Assembly (NCBI RefSeq): GCF_012034935.1 | Contig: NZ_JAATEN010000001.1 | Location: 310,001 to 374,000, forward strand | Direction of reading: 5' to 3' | Length of the DNA: 64,000 bases | Source of the DNA: Streptomyces zingiberis | GTDB taxonomy: Bacteria > Actinomycetota > Actinomycetes > Streptomycetales > Streptomycetaceae | Part shown: positions 14,377 to 22,389 of the stretch, one piece after another | How positions within the stretch are numbered: position 1 is the stretch's first letter | Layout of the letters: each line of letters starts with the position of its first letter | The notes under the pieces: model-generated | The model's input: only the letters and a program-made list of their open reading frames with translations | Told to the model about the DNA's origin: nothing | Databases searched by the model: none | Program-made: the position numbers and the translations under genes

Positions 14377-16014
14377 TCAGCTCCCGGCCAGTGCCCAGAT
14401 GCCGACGGCGTAGCACACCATCGCGAGCAGCAGCACCGGGACGGCGACCCGCGCGGGCGGTCCCGGCCGCCGCGCCGGAGCCGGGACACCGGCGAGCGGC
14501 CCGGGCGGGCCGGCGGGGTGGGGATAAACCGGGTGGGCTGTGGGGTGGGGAGAGGGGGTGTGGGCTGTGGGCTGGGGAGAGAGGGCGTGGGCTGTGGGGT
14601 GGGGAGAAGGCGTGTGGCCGGCGGGGTGCTCGGCCCGTGCGCTCGCGGTCGTGGCCTGGGAGAAACCGGCGGGGTCCACCGGCGGTGGCGGGCCGGCGGC
14701 GGCCACGGCGCCGGGCGGAACGGAGCCCCAGCCGGGGCCGGGCTCCACCGTCCGGGCCGGTGGCGGGCCGGGGTAGCCGTACCCCGGTCCGGGCTCCGCC
14801 GGTGCCGCGCCGGGGAACACGGGGGGCCGCTCCGCCGCCGTGACGAACGGGGTCGGCGGCGCGTGACGGTTCCCGGGCGGGTGGAGGGGAGCGGCGGGCG
14901 GGGTGGCGGGGGATCCCGGCGGAGTGGCCGGGGTCGTGGGGAGTGGTGGTGCGGCGGGTGGCGGCGGCGTGGCGCCGCCCGTATGCGCCGGTGGCGCGAG
15001 GGGAAATCCGCCGTCGCCGGGCGCGGAGTCCTCCGCGTAGGCGCGGCCTCCCTGGGGCCCCGGTCCGCCTGGCGCGCCGGGCGGCCGCGGTGCAACGGGC
15101 CCGGCCGCCGGGCCGGTCCCTCCGGTCCGCCGGCGCAGCGGCCCGTCCGGCCCGAACCCCTCGGGCAGCGGCCCGAGATGGTCGAAGACCTCGACGGTCT
15201 CCTCGCCCTCCGCGCTCTCCGGCAGCAGATCGACGGCGCTCGCCAGCGCCTTGCGCGCGCCGGTGGCCGTACGGAAGCGGACGGCCGGGTCCGGTTGCAG
15301 CAACCCGGCGATCACCTGCCAGAGCGGACGGGGCACCTCGGCGGGGGCGTCCGGCACCCCCTGGGCGAGGAAACGCTCGACGAGCGCCTCGGCGTCCGGT
15401 TTCTGCCCGGTCAGCAGATAGAGCGCGAGCAGTCCCGTGGCGAACAGGTCGGCGGGGAAGTCCGGTTCCGCGCCCAGGATCTGCTCGGGGGCGAAGTACC
15501 CCGGGGTGCCCACCACGTAGTCCGTCTCGGTGAGTCTCGGCTCGCCCTTGCGCATGGCGATGCCGAAATCGGAGAGGCGCAGATGCGGTGGTCCGGTGCC
15601 GGTGGCCTCCAGCAGGATGTTGGCGGGCTTGATGTCCCGGTGGATGACGTCCTCGGCGTGCACCGCGGTCAGCCCGGCGAGTAACTGGTCGAGCAGGACG
15701 CAGACATGACGCGGTGGCAGCGCCCCGTAGTCGCCGATGAGGTGGGCCAGCGAGCCCCCGCGCACCAGGTCCATGGTGAACAGGATCTTGTCGTCGTCGG
15801 CGGCCCAGCTCGCCGGGGCCAGCACATGGGGGTGGTCGATGCGCAGCGCCTGTTCGCGGACGAACCGCAGCAGGGTGTGGGCGTCCCGCTGCTGGAGCAC
15901 CTTGGCCGCCACGTAGCGGCGCCGCCGCTGGTCCCAGGCGCGCCAGACGGCGCCGACCCCGCCCCGGCCGATCGGGTCGACCAGTTCGTACCGGCCGGCG
16001 AAGAGTTCACCCAT
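14377..16014 (-). CDS. Tail-anchored Ser/Thr protein kinase (TTA codon)
   Basis: A 545-residue Hanks-type kinase. The kinase domain spans about 1-270: glycine loop GRGGVGAVW (16-24), ATP-binding Lys38 in VAAKVL, catalytic HRDIKPAN with Asp127, and DFG Asp149. A Pro/Gly-rich linker of some 240 residues follows, and one membrane span ends right at the C-terminus (from VAVPVLLLAMVCY), leaving no outside sensor. The linker ends in 9-residue repeats of the type SPHPTAHTP. Leu111 is encoded by TTA (15682-15684), so translation should depend on bldA. The HTH gene lies 33 bases upstream on the same strand and is probably co-transcribed. The substrate is unknown; the convergent TTA-bearing surface protein is a possible partner. 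Confidence 0.88.
   Translation of the reverse strand: MGELFAGRYELVDPIGRGGVGAVWRAWDQRRRRYVAAKVLQQRDAHTLLRFVREQALRIDHPHVLAPASWAADDDKILFTMDLVRGGSLAHLIGDYGALPPRHVCVLLDQLLAGLTAVHAEDVIHRDIKPANILLEATGTGPPHLRLSDFGIAMRKGEPRLTETDYVVGTPGYFAPEQILGAEPDFPADLFATGLLALYLLTGQKPDAEALVERFLAQGVPDAPAEVPRPLWQVIAGLLQPDPAVRFRTATGARKALASAVDLLPESAEGEETVEVFDHLGPLPEGFGPDGPLRRRTGGTGPAAGPVAPRPPGAPGGPGPQGGRAYAEDSAPGDGGFPLAPPAHTGGATPPPPAAPPLPTTPATPPGSPATPPAAPLHPPGNRHAPPTPFVTAAERPPVFPGAAPAEPGPGYGYPGPPPARTVEPGPGWGSVPPGAVAAAGPPPPVDPAGFSQATTASARAEHPAGHTPSPHPTAHALSPQPTAHTPSPHPTAHPVYPHPAGPPGPLAGVPAPARRPGPPARVAVPVLLLAMVCYAVGIWALAGS
14533..14613. repeat. 27-bp tandem repeat, three copies, G-rich on the plus strand
   Basis: Three copies at 14533-14559, 14560-14586 and 14587-14613, with a degenerate fourth after them. 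Each begins GTGGGCTGTGGG and ends in a purine-rich run. It encodes the 9-residue Pro/His repeats of the kinase linker on the minus strand. Many clustered GGG and GGGG tracts give quadruplex potential on the non-template strand. Confidence 0.85.
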
Positions 16015-16047
16015 CGCGCCGTGTCACCCCCTCACCGGCAGGGCCGG

Positions 16048-16599
16048 TCAGCTCTGGTGCGCCTCGTAGTGGGCCACCGCCTCGGCGGTCCGTCCGGCAC
16101 CGTACACCCGGAGGAACTCCGCGAGTTCGGGTTGGGAGGGGGCGAGCGTCTCGGCGGCCTCGATGATGTCACCGGCGGCGGCGACGGAGCGCAGCAGCGA
16201 CTGGATCTCCCGCACCACGCGCCGGACGGTGGGAGCGCCCGAACTGGCGGTGGTCTGCGAACCGGTGGGGGTGAGCACGGAGCCGCCCGAACTCCTCTTG
16301 ATCTCGTCCATGCGCTCCGCCGCCTCGGCGGCGCTCACGCTGCCGTCGGCGACCTGGGCCGCCAGCTCCTGGAGGGCCTGGACCCGCTGCACCACGGCCG
16401 GGTTGCCGATCTTGGCCCGCTGGCCGCTCATGAGCTGCGACAGCATGGGCGCCGAGAGGCCCAGCACAGCGGCGAGCCGGGCCTGGTTCAGCCCGAGGTC
16501 GTCGATGAGCCGCCGGAAGAGCGCCCCCAGCGGCTCCCCGTACCAGCTCCGCTGCATCTCACGGGCTCTGGCGGTGGCCTCCTGCTGTGCTGCTTCCAT
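16048..16599 (-). CDS. HTH DNA-binding protein, kinase-operon partner
   Basis: A 183-residue Cro/C1-type regulator. ATG at 16599 is preceded by AAGGGGAG, so the longer open frame is not used. Residues about 20-75 form the helix-turn-helix (LIDDLGLNQARLAAVLGLSAP, then MLSQLMSGQRAKIG). A helical segment about 75-100 and a helical C-terminal domain ending VYGAGRTAEAVAHYEAH follow. It lies 33 bases upstream of the tail-anchored kinase on the same strand, an arrangement common in Streptomyces near this locus. Its targets are not visible. The opposite side faces tRNA-Ala. The DNA-binding assignment is secure; the biological role is not. Confidence 0.85.
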   Translation of the reverse strand: MEAAQQEATARAREMQRSWYGEPLGALFRRLIDDLGLNQARLAAVLGLSAPMLSQLMSGQRAKIGNPAVVQRVQALQELAAQVADGSVSAAEAAERMDEIKRSSGGSVLTPTGSQTTASSGAPTVRRVVREIQSLLRSVAAAGDIIEAAETLAPSQPELAEFLRVYGAGRTAEAVAHYEAHQS

Positions 16600-16776
16600 G
16601 GCGACTCCCCTTCGCTGCTGCGAACCTCGCGCGGCCATCCTACGGAGCGTGACCGGCGATCGGGAGTCCCCGTCCCGCTGCGGGAAGTGCTCCCGGAACC
16701 CGGTACTCTTGTCGGCGGTGGTGTCGCCACGCCGCCCGCGCGCACGCCGCCCGGGGGGAGGGACGCCGCCCTCCAC

Positions 16777-16849
16777 GGGGCCTTAGCTCAGTTGGTAGAG
16801 CGCTGTCTTTGCATGGCAGATGTCAGGGGTTCGACTCCCCTAGGCTCCA
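16777..16849 (+). tRNA. tRNA-Ala (anticodon TGC)
   Basis: 73 nt. Acceptor GGGGCCT/AGGCTCC with one G-T pair, anticodon stem CTGTC/GGCAG, loop TTTGCAT with TGC at 16810-16812, T arm GGGGTTCGACTCCCC, discriminator A. CCA is not encoded. Confidence 0.98.
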
Positions 16850-16858
16850 CCGTTCGAC

Positions 16859-16897
16859 AACCCCCTGGCGTGCGGAAGCGCAGGTCAGGGGGTTTTT
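16859..16897 (+). terminator. Terminator after tRNA-Ala
   Basis: AACCCCCTG (16859-16867) and CAGGGGGTT (16886-16894) around an 18-nt loop, followed by TTT: a classic intrinsic terminator with a short T run, 9 bases after the tRNA. Confidence 0.8.
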
Positions 16898-17215
16898 GTC
16901 GACCATTGTGCCGACCACTGTGCCGGCCGCTGTGCCGGGGCCGATCCGGTTCCCGCACCTGGCGTGGCCCGCGCGGTCGTCCCGGCGCGGGCCACGGCTC
17001 AAGGACCGCCGGTTTGCGAAACGCATCGGGGCGGCGCCCTCCCGGGCCTCCGTGCGCCGGTTCCTCTCCGCGGGCCGTGCGTGAGCGGGCGCGCGAACGG
17101 CGGGAGACCCGGGCCGTCCCGGTCGTCTCCCGCCGTTCCGCGGCGCGTTCGCCGCGCGGACCCCGTACGGCCGCTCATGGCCGCGTACGGCCGCCGCGCG
17201 GCCGGGGGCGTGCGC
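16898..17215. other. Gap between tRNA-Ala and the DUF5324 gene
   Basis: About 320 bases of GC-rich sequence. Open frames here are Arg/Pro shadows. No integrase remnant or repeat of the tRNA 3' end is visible. I see nothing definite in it. Confidence 0.4.
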
Positions 17216-17926
17216 TCAGCTCTTGCCGTCGCCGTCCCCGGCGCCCTTCCGGGCGGGTTCCGCCCCGGCGTCCGCGGCGCCGCTCTGGTTCGACCGGAGT
17301 TCGGCGTCGAGCTCGGCCTGCTCGCCGGTGCCCAGCGGAGCCTTCTCACCGAGTTCGGTCGCGGCGGGGGGCTCGACCAGCCAGTCCGGGTTGGCCTGCT
17401 TGTCCCACCACTTCCAGGCGGCCACGGCGCCGCCGGCGAGCAGCCCGAGGACGAGGGCCCGCTTGGCGAGACGGCCGTTGCGGATCCGGCGCCGGCGCTT
17501 CTTGAGCACCTGCTGGATCTCCGCCGGGGTCACCTGGCCGCGGAGCGCGGCCAGGGCGGCGGCGCTGCGGGCGGCCGCCTCGGCACGGGCCGGCTCGGAC
17601 GCGGTGAGCGCCTCGGCCACGGCGTGCTCCACCCGGGGCACGGCGTAGTCGGCGGCCTGCCGGGCCCGGACGGCCGCCTTCTGGGCGGCGAGGTCGACCT
17701 TCGGCGGGAGGGCGCCCCGTGCCTGGTCGAGCCGCGGCTGCAGGGTCGTTCTGGCGTGCTGGGTGGCCTGCGCCACCTTGGGCGCCAGCCGGACCCGCGC
17801 CTCGTGTGCGTAGTGCGCGGCCTGGTGCTTGGCCGTGCCGGCGTACGGCGCCACGACCTCCGCCGCGTGCAGCACGCCCTCCTTGGCGGTGTCGGTCGCG
17901 GCGCGCACGCCGTCGATGCGTGTCAC
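17216..17926 (-). CDS. DUF5324 family membrane protein
   Basis: A 236-residue protein typical of Streptomyces. Residues 1-125 are an Ala-rich helical region with repeated AAxxA heptads (for example QAAHYAHEARVRLAPKVAQA), a likely amphipathic or coiled-coil arm. A strongly basic segment KKRRRRIRNGRLAKR precedes one membrane span at about 157-172 (ALVLGLLAGGAVAAWKW). The C-terminal 55 residues are acidic and disordered. GTG at 17926 follows GAGGAGGA. Neighbours are tRNA-Ala and the divergent cyclophilin gene. Function unknown; the mix of a charged helical arm and a single span suggests a membrane-surface role, which is inference only. Confidence 0.85.
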   Translation of the reverse strand: MTRIDGVRAATDTAKEGVLHAAEVVAPYAGTAKHQAAHYAHEARVRLAPKVAQATQHARTTLQPRLDQARGALPPKVDLAAQKAAVRARQAADYAVPRVEHAVAEALTASEPARAEAAARSAAALAALRGQVTPAEIQQVLKKRRRRIRNGRLAKRALVLGLLAGGAVAAWKWWDKQANPDWLVEPPAATELGEKAPLGTGEQAELDAELRSNQSGAADAGAEPARKGAGDGDGKS

Positions 17927-18155
17927 GGGATCCTCCTCCTCGGTGGTGGTACACGGGGGCCTGGGGGATCCCCCAGTCAGGACGCACTTCGCCTTTCCAC
18001 CCGAGTAGAGATCATGCCCGCGGCGGCCGGGCGGGGCATGCGCTGACGGGCATCCGGGTGGGGCGCGGAAGCCGCCGGGGCGGCGGGCACTCGTCGGTCC
18101 GGGGCGGGCCGTGGGAGGATCGGGGACGTCAGCGAGAACGTCAGGAAGGCAGATC

Positions 18156-18689
18156 GTGGCCGAGCAGCTCTATGCCACCCTCAAGACCAATCACGGAGAC
18201 ATCGAGGTGCGGCTGCTGCCGGACCACGCGCCGAAGACGGTGAAGAACTTCGTCGAGCTCGCCCGGGGCGAGCGGGAGTGGACGAACCCCGCGACCGGCC
18301 GGAAGACGAGCGACAAGCTCTACGACGGCACCGTGTTCCACCGTGTGATCAGCGGCTTCATGATCCAGGGCGGTGACCCCCTGGGCAACGGCACCGGCGG
18401 CCCCGGGTACGAGTTCGGCGACGAGTTCCACCCGGACCTCTCCTTCGACCGGCCCTACCTGCTGGCCATGGCGAACGCCGGCCCGGGCACCAACGGCTCG
18501 CAGTTCTTCATCACCGTCGGCGCGACGACCTGGCTCACGGGCAAGCACACCATCTTCGGTGAGGTCGCGAACCCGGCCGGGCAGAAGGTGGTGGACGCCA
18601 TCGCGGCCACCGCCACCAACCCGCGCACCGACCGTCCGGTGCAGGACGTGGTGATCGAGTCGGTCGTCGTCGAGTCCCGCGAGGGCTGA
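18156..18689 (+). CDS. ppiA: Cyclophilin-type peptidyl-prolyl cis-trans isomerase
   Basis: A 177-residue cytoplasmic cyclophilin that speeds proline isomerisation during folding. It starts at GTG 18156 behind GGAAGG; there is no signal peptide. The core signature is VFHRVISGFMIQGGDPLGNG, with the catalytic Arg after FH. MANAGPGTNGSQFFIT and the pocket residues WLTGKHTIFGEV follow. Full length for the small bacterial group. Its divergent neighbour is the DUF5324 gene, and a rhomboid gene follows on the same strand after about 200 bases. The substrate is general rather than specific. Confidence 0.95.
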   Translation: MAEQLYATLKTNHGDIEVRLLPDHAPKTVKNFVELARGEREWTNPATGRKTSDKLYDGTVFHRVISGFMIQGGDPLGNGTGGPGYEFGDEFHPDLSFDRPYLLAMANAGPGTNGSQFFITVGATTWLTGKHTIFGEVANPAGQKVVDAIAATATNPRTDRPVQDVVIESVVVESREG

Positions 18690-18710
18690 CGCCCGCGCGC
18701 GGCGGAGCCG

Positions 18711-18770
18711 GGGCCGCCCGCCCGTCCCGTATCCCGGGGCGGGGGCGGCCCGGCCCCCGCGGGGGCGGCC
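18711..18770. terminator. GC-rich hairpin region after the cyclophilin gene
   Basis: Imperfect stem of GGCCGCCCGCCCGTCCC with GGGGCGGGGGCGGCC around GTATC, followed by CGGCCCCCGCGGGGGCGG, itself nearly palindromic. No T tract. Confidence 0.4.
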
Positions 18771-18897
18771 GGGCGGAACCCGCGGGCGGGGCCGCTCGTA
18801 AACAGGGGTGACGGCCGAATCCGGCCGCAGACCGCCGGCCGCGGACCGCACACCGCAGACACCGCACACACCGGGACCCGGGGACCGAGGGGGAACG

Positions 18898-19794
18898 ATG
18901 GAGCAGGCGCCAGGGAGCCCGGAGCGGCCCGTCACGGGGAGCGGCCTGCCCGGCTGCTACCGCCACCCGGACCGGGAGACCGGCATCAGCTGTGTCCGCT
19001 GCGAACGCCCCATCTGCCCGGACTGCATGATCAGTGCCGCCGTCGGCTTCCAGTGCCCGGAGTGCGTCCGCACCGGCGCGGGTACCGGGCACGCGCCCGG
19101 CGCCAACCGGCCGCGCACCCTGGCGGGCGGGGTGCAGACGGCCGATCCGCGGCTGGTGACCAAGATCCTGCTGGGCATGAACGTGGCGATCTGGGCCCTC
19201 GCGCTGGCGGCGGGGGACCGCTTCGTGGAGGCCCTCGACATGCTGGGCCTGGCCGTGGGCACCGACGGCCGGGTGATCGGTGTCGCCGACGGCGAGGTGT
19301 ACCGCCTGCTGACCTCGGCCTTCCTGCACCAGGAGCCCCTGCACATCGCGTTCAACATGCTGGGCCTGTGGTGGCTCGGCGGCCCGCTGGAGGCGGCCCT
19401 CGGCCGGGTCCGCTATCTGGCGCTCTACCTGCTCTCCGCCCTCGGCGGCAGTGCCCTGTCGTATCTGCTCGCCGCGGGCAACCAGCCCTCGCTGGGCGCA
19501 TCGGGGGCGATCTTCGGCCTGCTCGGGGCCACCGTCGTACTGATGCGGCGGATGAACCAGGATCTGCGGCCGGTGGCCATCCTGCTGGCGCTGAACCTGC
19601 TGATCACCTTCACCTGGACGGGCATCGCCTGGCAGGCGCACATCGGCGGCCTGGTCACCGGCGCCGCGGTGGCGTACGGAATGGTGCACGCCCCGCGGGG
19701 CCGGCGGACGCTGGTCCAGTGGGCCACCTGCGGGGTGCTGCTCTTGGTGATCGCCGTGGTGGTGGGGGTGCGGACCCTGCAGCTCGTGGGCTGA
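18898..19794 (+). CDS. Rhomboid intramembrane serine protease with N-terminal zinc-finger motif
   Basis: A 298-residue polytopic protease that cuts within membranes. The start is ATG 18898 behind GAGGGGG. Residues about 17-60 carry CYRHPDRETGISCVRCERPICPDC and a further CPEC, a B-box-like zinc-binding module common in actinomycete rhomboids. At least six spans follow. The catalytic dyad is visible: Ser202 in GASGAIFG and His248 in AHIGG. HIAFNMLGLWWLGGPLE marks the structural loop before the active site. The natural substrate is unknown. It ends 379 bases before the convergent crgA gene, with a DnaA-box cluster between. Confidence 0.93.
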   Translation: MEQAPGSPERPVTGSGLPGCYRHPDRETGISCVRCERPICPDCMISAAVGFQCPECVRTGAGTGHAPGANRPRTLAGGVQTADPRLVTKILLGMNVAIWALALAAGDRFVEALDMLGLAVGTDGRVIGVADGEVYRLLTSAFLHQEPLHIAFNMLGLWWLGGPLEAALGRVRYLALYLLSALGGSALSYLLAAGNQPSLGASGAIFGLLGATVVLMRRMNQDLRPVAILLALNLLITFTWTGIAWQAHIGGLVTGAAVAYGMVHAPRGRRTLVQWATCGVLLLVIAVVVGVRTLQLVG

Positions 19795-19936
19795 TGCCCG
19801 GCCCCCGGCCGTGACCCGGCCGGCCCGCGCCCACGGCTGCCGTCCCCGGCCCGCTCACCCCGGCCCGTTCTTCCTGGGCCGTTCTTCCTGGGCCGTTCAC
19901 CCCGGCCAGGTGCCTGCCCGCGGATGTCTCGCACTG
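19795..19936. other. Spacer after the rhomboid gene with short direct repeats
   Basis: GC-rich. A phrase close to GGCCGTTCTTCCTGGGCCGTTC is partly repeated around 19863-19900, with CCCCGGCC variants on both sides. No gene. It leads into the DnaA-box cluster. Confidence 0.35.
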
Positions 19937-20137
19937 TTGTCCACAGCGGGTGGGGGATCTTGTGCATAGGGTGCGCCGCGAGCCGGGGAGGCTCCGGCGA
20001 TACCCCACTGACCTGCACCTTTGCGACCCGCGGGGAGAGTCGTAGGACAAGGTGACGGTCCTGCCGGTGGCTCACCCGGGGTGGTTATCCACAGCTCTTC
20101 ATATCTTTTCCCCTGCTGTGGATAACTCTGTGGACAA
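19937..20137. promoter_or_regulatory. Cluster of four perfect DnaA boxes
   Basis: TTGTCCACA at 19937-19945, TTATCCACA at 20085-20093, and in the opposite orientation TGTGGATAA at 20117-20125 and TGTGGACAA at 20129-20137. All four match the consensus exactly, unlike the boxes in oriC. The cluster lies between the 3' ends of the convergent rhomboid and crgA genes, so it is not a promoter. It resembles the high-affinity DnaA-binding clusters described near the S. coelicolor origin, thought to titrate DnaA. Confidence 0.85.
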
Positions 20138-20162
20138 CGTGTGGTCAAAGCTTGACCACACG
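20138..20162 (-). terminator. crgA terminator hairpin
   Basis: CGTGTGGTCAA-AGC-TTGACCACACG, 11-bp perfect arms with a 3-nt loop, 11 bases past the crgA stop. It directly abuts the last DnaA box. Confidence 0.7.
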
Positions 20163-20173
20163 GCTCGCGTCCG

Positions 20174-20428
20174 CTACTTCCACTGCGTGGAGACCACGAA
20201 GCCCGCCGCGATGAACCCGAAGCCCACCACGATGTTCCAGTTGCCGAGGGACTTGACCGGCATGTCGCCGGTGGTCACATAGAACACCACGATCCAGGCC
20301 AGCCCGATCAGGAACAGGGCCAGCATCAGCGGCGCGACCCAGCTGCGTCCGCTCGACAGCTTTATGGTGGTCTGTTTCGCCGGAGGCGGCGTGAAGTCGG
20401 CCTTCTTGCGGATACGTGACTTCGGCAC
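20174..20428 (-). CDS. crgA: Cell division protein CrgA
   Basis: An 84-residue membrane protein, the exact family length. The N-terminus [16 protein letters not shown] is conserved. Two spans lie at about 30-51 (from [14 protein letters not shown]) and 63-83 ([15 protein letters not shown]). CrgA coordinates growth and septation; in Streptomyces it holds back FtsZ-ring formation in aerial hyphae, and in mycobacteria it joins the divisome. GTG at 20428 is preceded by CAGGAGAG. It is divergent from the DUF881 gene, and its 3' side holds the hairpin and DnaA-box cluster. The position beside rhomboid, DUF881, pabA and sortase genes is conserved in streptomycetes. Confidence 0.96.
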   Translation of the reverse strand: MPKSRIRKKADFTPPPAKQTTIKLSSGRSWVAPLMLALFLIGLAWIVVFYVTTGDMPVKSLGNWNIVVGFGFIAAGFVVSTQWK

Positions 20429-20568
20429 GAGAGACTCTCCTGTCGATGCGCTGGACGGCCGGGCCGGGGTCTGGGCTGCCGGCCGGTCGAGAGCGACGGG
20501 GACACTTGCTCCCCCGGGCGCGTCCGTTAGCGTAGTGCTTCCGCGGCTTCGAAGGAGATAAGGGTACG

Positions 20569-21366
20569 GTGAGCAATCCGGCGGATCCCGCCCCCGAGCC
20601 CCACGGCCCCGCGCCCCGGCGTTCGGGACCGCGCCCGGCGCGGCTCCTCACGGCAGGCGTCTTCGCCCTCGCCGGCCTGCTGTTCTGGACGAGTTTCGAT
20701 ACGGCTCAGGGTACCAACCTCCGCACCGACGACTCCCTTCTCGAACTCTCCGACCTCATCGGGGAACGCAGCCGTGAGAACGCCCGGCTCGACGAGGAGA
20801 CGGCCGCCGTGCGCTCCGAGGTCGACCGGCTCGCCCAGCGCGACGACGGCTCCACCAAGGCCCAGGACCGGGCGCTCAAAGGGCTGGAACGGGACGCCGG
20901 CACCGCGGAGGTCGGCGGCCCCGGCCTGACCGTCACCCTGACCGACGCCCCGCCGGACGCCACGGCGCGCACCCCGGGGATCCCCGACCCCCAGCCCAAC
21001 GACCTCGTCATCCACCAGCAGGACCTCCAGGCCGTCGTCAACGCCCTCTGGGCGGGCGGCGCGCGGGGCATCCGGGTCATGGACCAGCGGCTCATCTCCA
21101 CCAGCGCCGTCCGCTGCGTCGGCAACACCCTGATCCTCCAGGGCCGGGTCTACTCGCCGCCGTACGTCGTCACGGCGGTCGGTGACACGGCGGGGCTGCA
21201 GCGGGCGCTGGACGACTCCCCCGACATCGAGAACTACCTGCGCTACGTGGACGCCTACGGCCTGGGCTGGAAGGTGGAGAAGCACGGCGCGGTGACCCTG
21301 CCCGGCCACTCCGGCACCGTGGACCTCCAGCACGCCACCCCGGTGGACGGCCCGGAGAGCGGCTGA
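20569..21366 (+). CDS. DUF881 family protein
   Basis: A 265-residue membrane-anchored protein. A cytoplasmic Pro-rich N-terminus is followed by one span at about 28-45 ([15 protein letters not shown]). A helical stretch with coiled-coil character (about 60-105, rich in Glu/Arg/Leu) leads to the DUF881 domain, with [36 protein letters not shown] and the conserved [21 protein letters not shown] at 20569 follows GAAGGAG. DUF881 proteins sit next to division genes in actinobacteria and Firmicutes; no firm function is known. Divergent from crgA, so it may share a regulatory region with it. Confidence 0.9.
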   Translation: MSNPADPAPEPHGPAPRRSGPRPARLLTAGVFALAGLLFWTSFDTAQGTNLRTDDSLLELSDLIGERSRENARLDEETAAVRSEVDRLAQRDDGSTKAQDRALKGLERDAGTAEVGGPGLTVTLTDAPPDATARTPGIPDPQPNDLVIHQQDLQAVVNALWAGGARGIRVMDQRLISTSAVRCVGNTLILQGRVYSPPYVVTAVGDTAGLQRALDDSPDIENYLRYVDAYGLGWKVEKHGAVTLPGHSGTVDLQHATPVDGPESG

Positions 21367-21565
21367 CGGCACCCACGCCCCGGGCGCCCCGGGCGCTCCG
21401 GCTCCCCGGCCCGGCTCCGCGCCCCCTGGGCGGATGGCCCGCGGCGGTCACCGGGGGGGCCGGGCGGGCCAAGCGGTAACCGGAAGGGGTACATTCCCCG
21501 GCTGGCCCACGCCTGAGGGGCGATCACCCTTACTCTGGTCGGTGCACCGATCGGAAAGGGTCAGC

Positions 21566-21739
21566 ATGTACGGCTGGATCTGGCGGCATCTGCCGGGGAA
21601 CACGTGGGTGCGGGCGCTGGTCTCGCTCGTGCTCTCGCTGGCGATCGTCTTCGTGCTGTTCCAGTACGTGTTTCCGTGGGCCGAGCCGCTGCTGCCGTTC
21701 GGTGATGTGACGGTCGACAACGGGGGTGGTTCCCGGTGA
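21566..21739 (+). CDS. Small single-span membrane protein
   Basis: A 57-residue protein. ATG 21566 is preceded by GAAAGGG, which decides the start within a longer open frame. It reads MYGWIWRHLPG, then one membrane helix from about 16 to 38 (ALVSLVLSLAIVFVLFQYVF) and a short polar tail. Its stop overlaps the GTG of pabA by 4 bases, so pabA translation is coupled to it. A -10-like TACTCT lies at 21531-21536. Such a tiny gene before pabA is typical of streptomycetes. Function unknown. Confidence 0.85.
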   Translation: MYGWIWRHLPGNTWVRALVSLVLSLAIVFVLFQYVFPWAEPLLPFGDVTVDNGGGSR

Positions 21740-22389
21740 GCGCGCGTGTTCTCGTGGTGGACAACTACGACAGCTTCGTCTTCAACCTCGTCCAGTACCT
21801 CTACCAGCTCGGCGCGGAGTGCGAGGTGGTGCGGAACGACGAGGTGACGCCCGAGCACGCCGGGGACGGCTTCGACGGGGTGCTCCTCTCCCCCGGCCCC
21901 GGCACCCCCGAGGAGGCGGGTGTCTGCGTGGAGATGGTGCGGCACTGCGCCGCGCGGGGTCTCCCGGTCTTCGGCGTCTGCCTGGGGCTGCAGTCCATGG
22001 CGGTGGCCTTCGGCGGGGTCGTCGGCCGCGCCCCGGAGCTGCTGCACGGCAAGACCTCCCTGGTGCGCCACACCGGCGAGGGCGTCTTCCAGGGCCTGCC
22101 CTCCCCTTTCACGGCCACCCGATACCACTCGCTCGCGGTGGAGCGGGGCAGTGTGCCGCCCGAACTGCGGATCACCGCATGGACCGGGGACGAGGGGCCG
22201 GAGCGCGGGATCGCGATGGGGCTGCGCCACCGTGAACTCCTCGTCGAGGGCGTGCAGTTCCACCCGGAGTCGGTGCTCACCGAAGGAGGGCACCGGATGC
22301 TGGCCAACTGGCTCGTGGAGTGCGGGGACACCGGGGCGGTGGAACGGTCGGTGGGTCTCGCGCCGGTGGTCGGCAAGGCCGTCGCGTGA
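21736..22389 (+). CDS. pabA: Glutamine amidotransferase of chorismate metabolism (PabA/TrpG type)
   Basis: A 217-residue class I glutamine amidotransferase subunit. It delivers ammonia from glutamine to a chorismate-using partner, making aminodeoxychorismate (folate) or anthranilate (tryptophan). Motifs: VVDNYDSFVFNLVQYL at the N-terminus, oxyanion LLSPGPGTP, nucleophile Cys in FGVCLGLQ, and His/Glu in VQFHPESVLTEGG. It overlaps the preceding small gene and the following sortase gene by 4 bases each, so the three are translated together. No pabB or trpE is nearby, so the partner is encoded elsewhere; PabA is favoured from conserved locus context. Confidence 0.88.
   Translation: MSARVLVVDNYDSFVFNLVQYLYQLGAECEVVRNDEVTPEHAGDGFDGVLLSPGPGTPEEAGVCVEMVRHCAARGLPVFGVCLGLQSMAVAFGGVVGRAPELLHGKTSLVRHTGEGVFQGLPSPFTATRYHSLAVERGSVPPELRITAWTGDEGPERGIAMGLRHRELLVEGVQFHPESVLTEGGHRMLANWLVECGDTGAVERSVGLAPVVGKAVA

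Noticed and set aside
16777..16897. Possible integration site at tRNA-Ala
   Set aside because: No integrase, no direct repeat of the tRNA 3' end and no foreign-looking genes are nearby.
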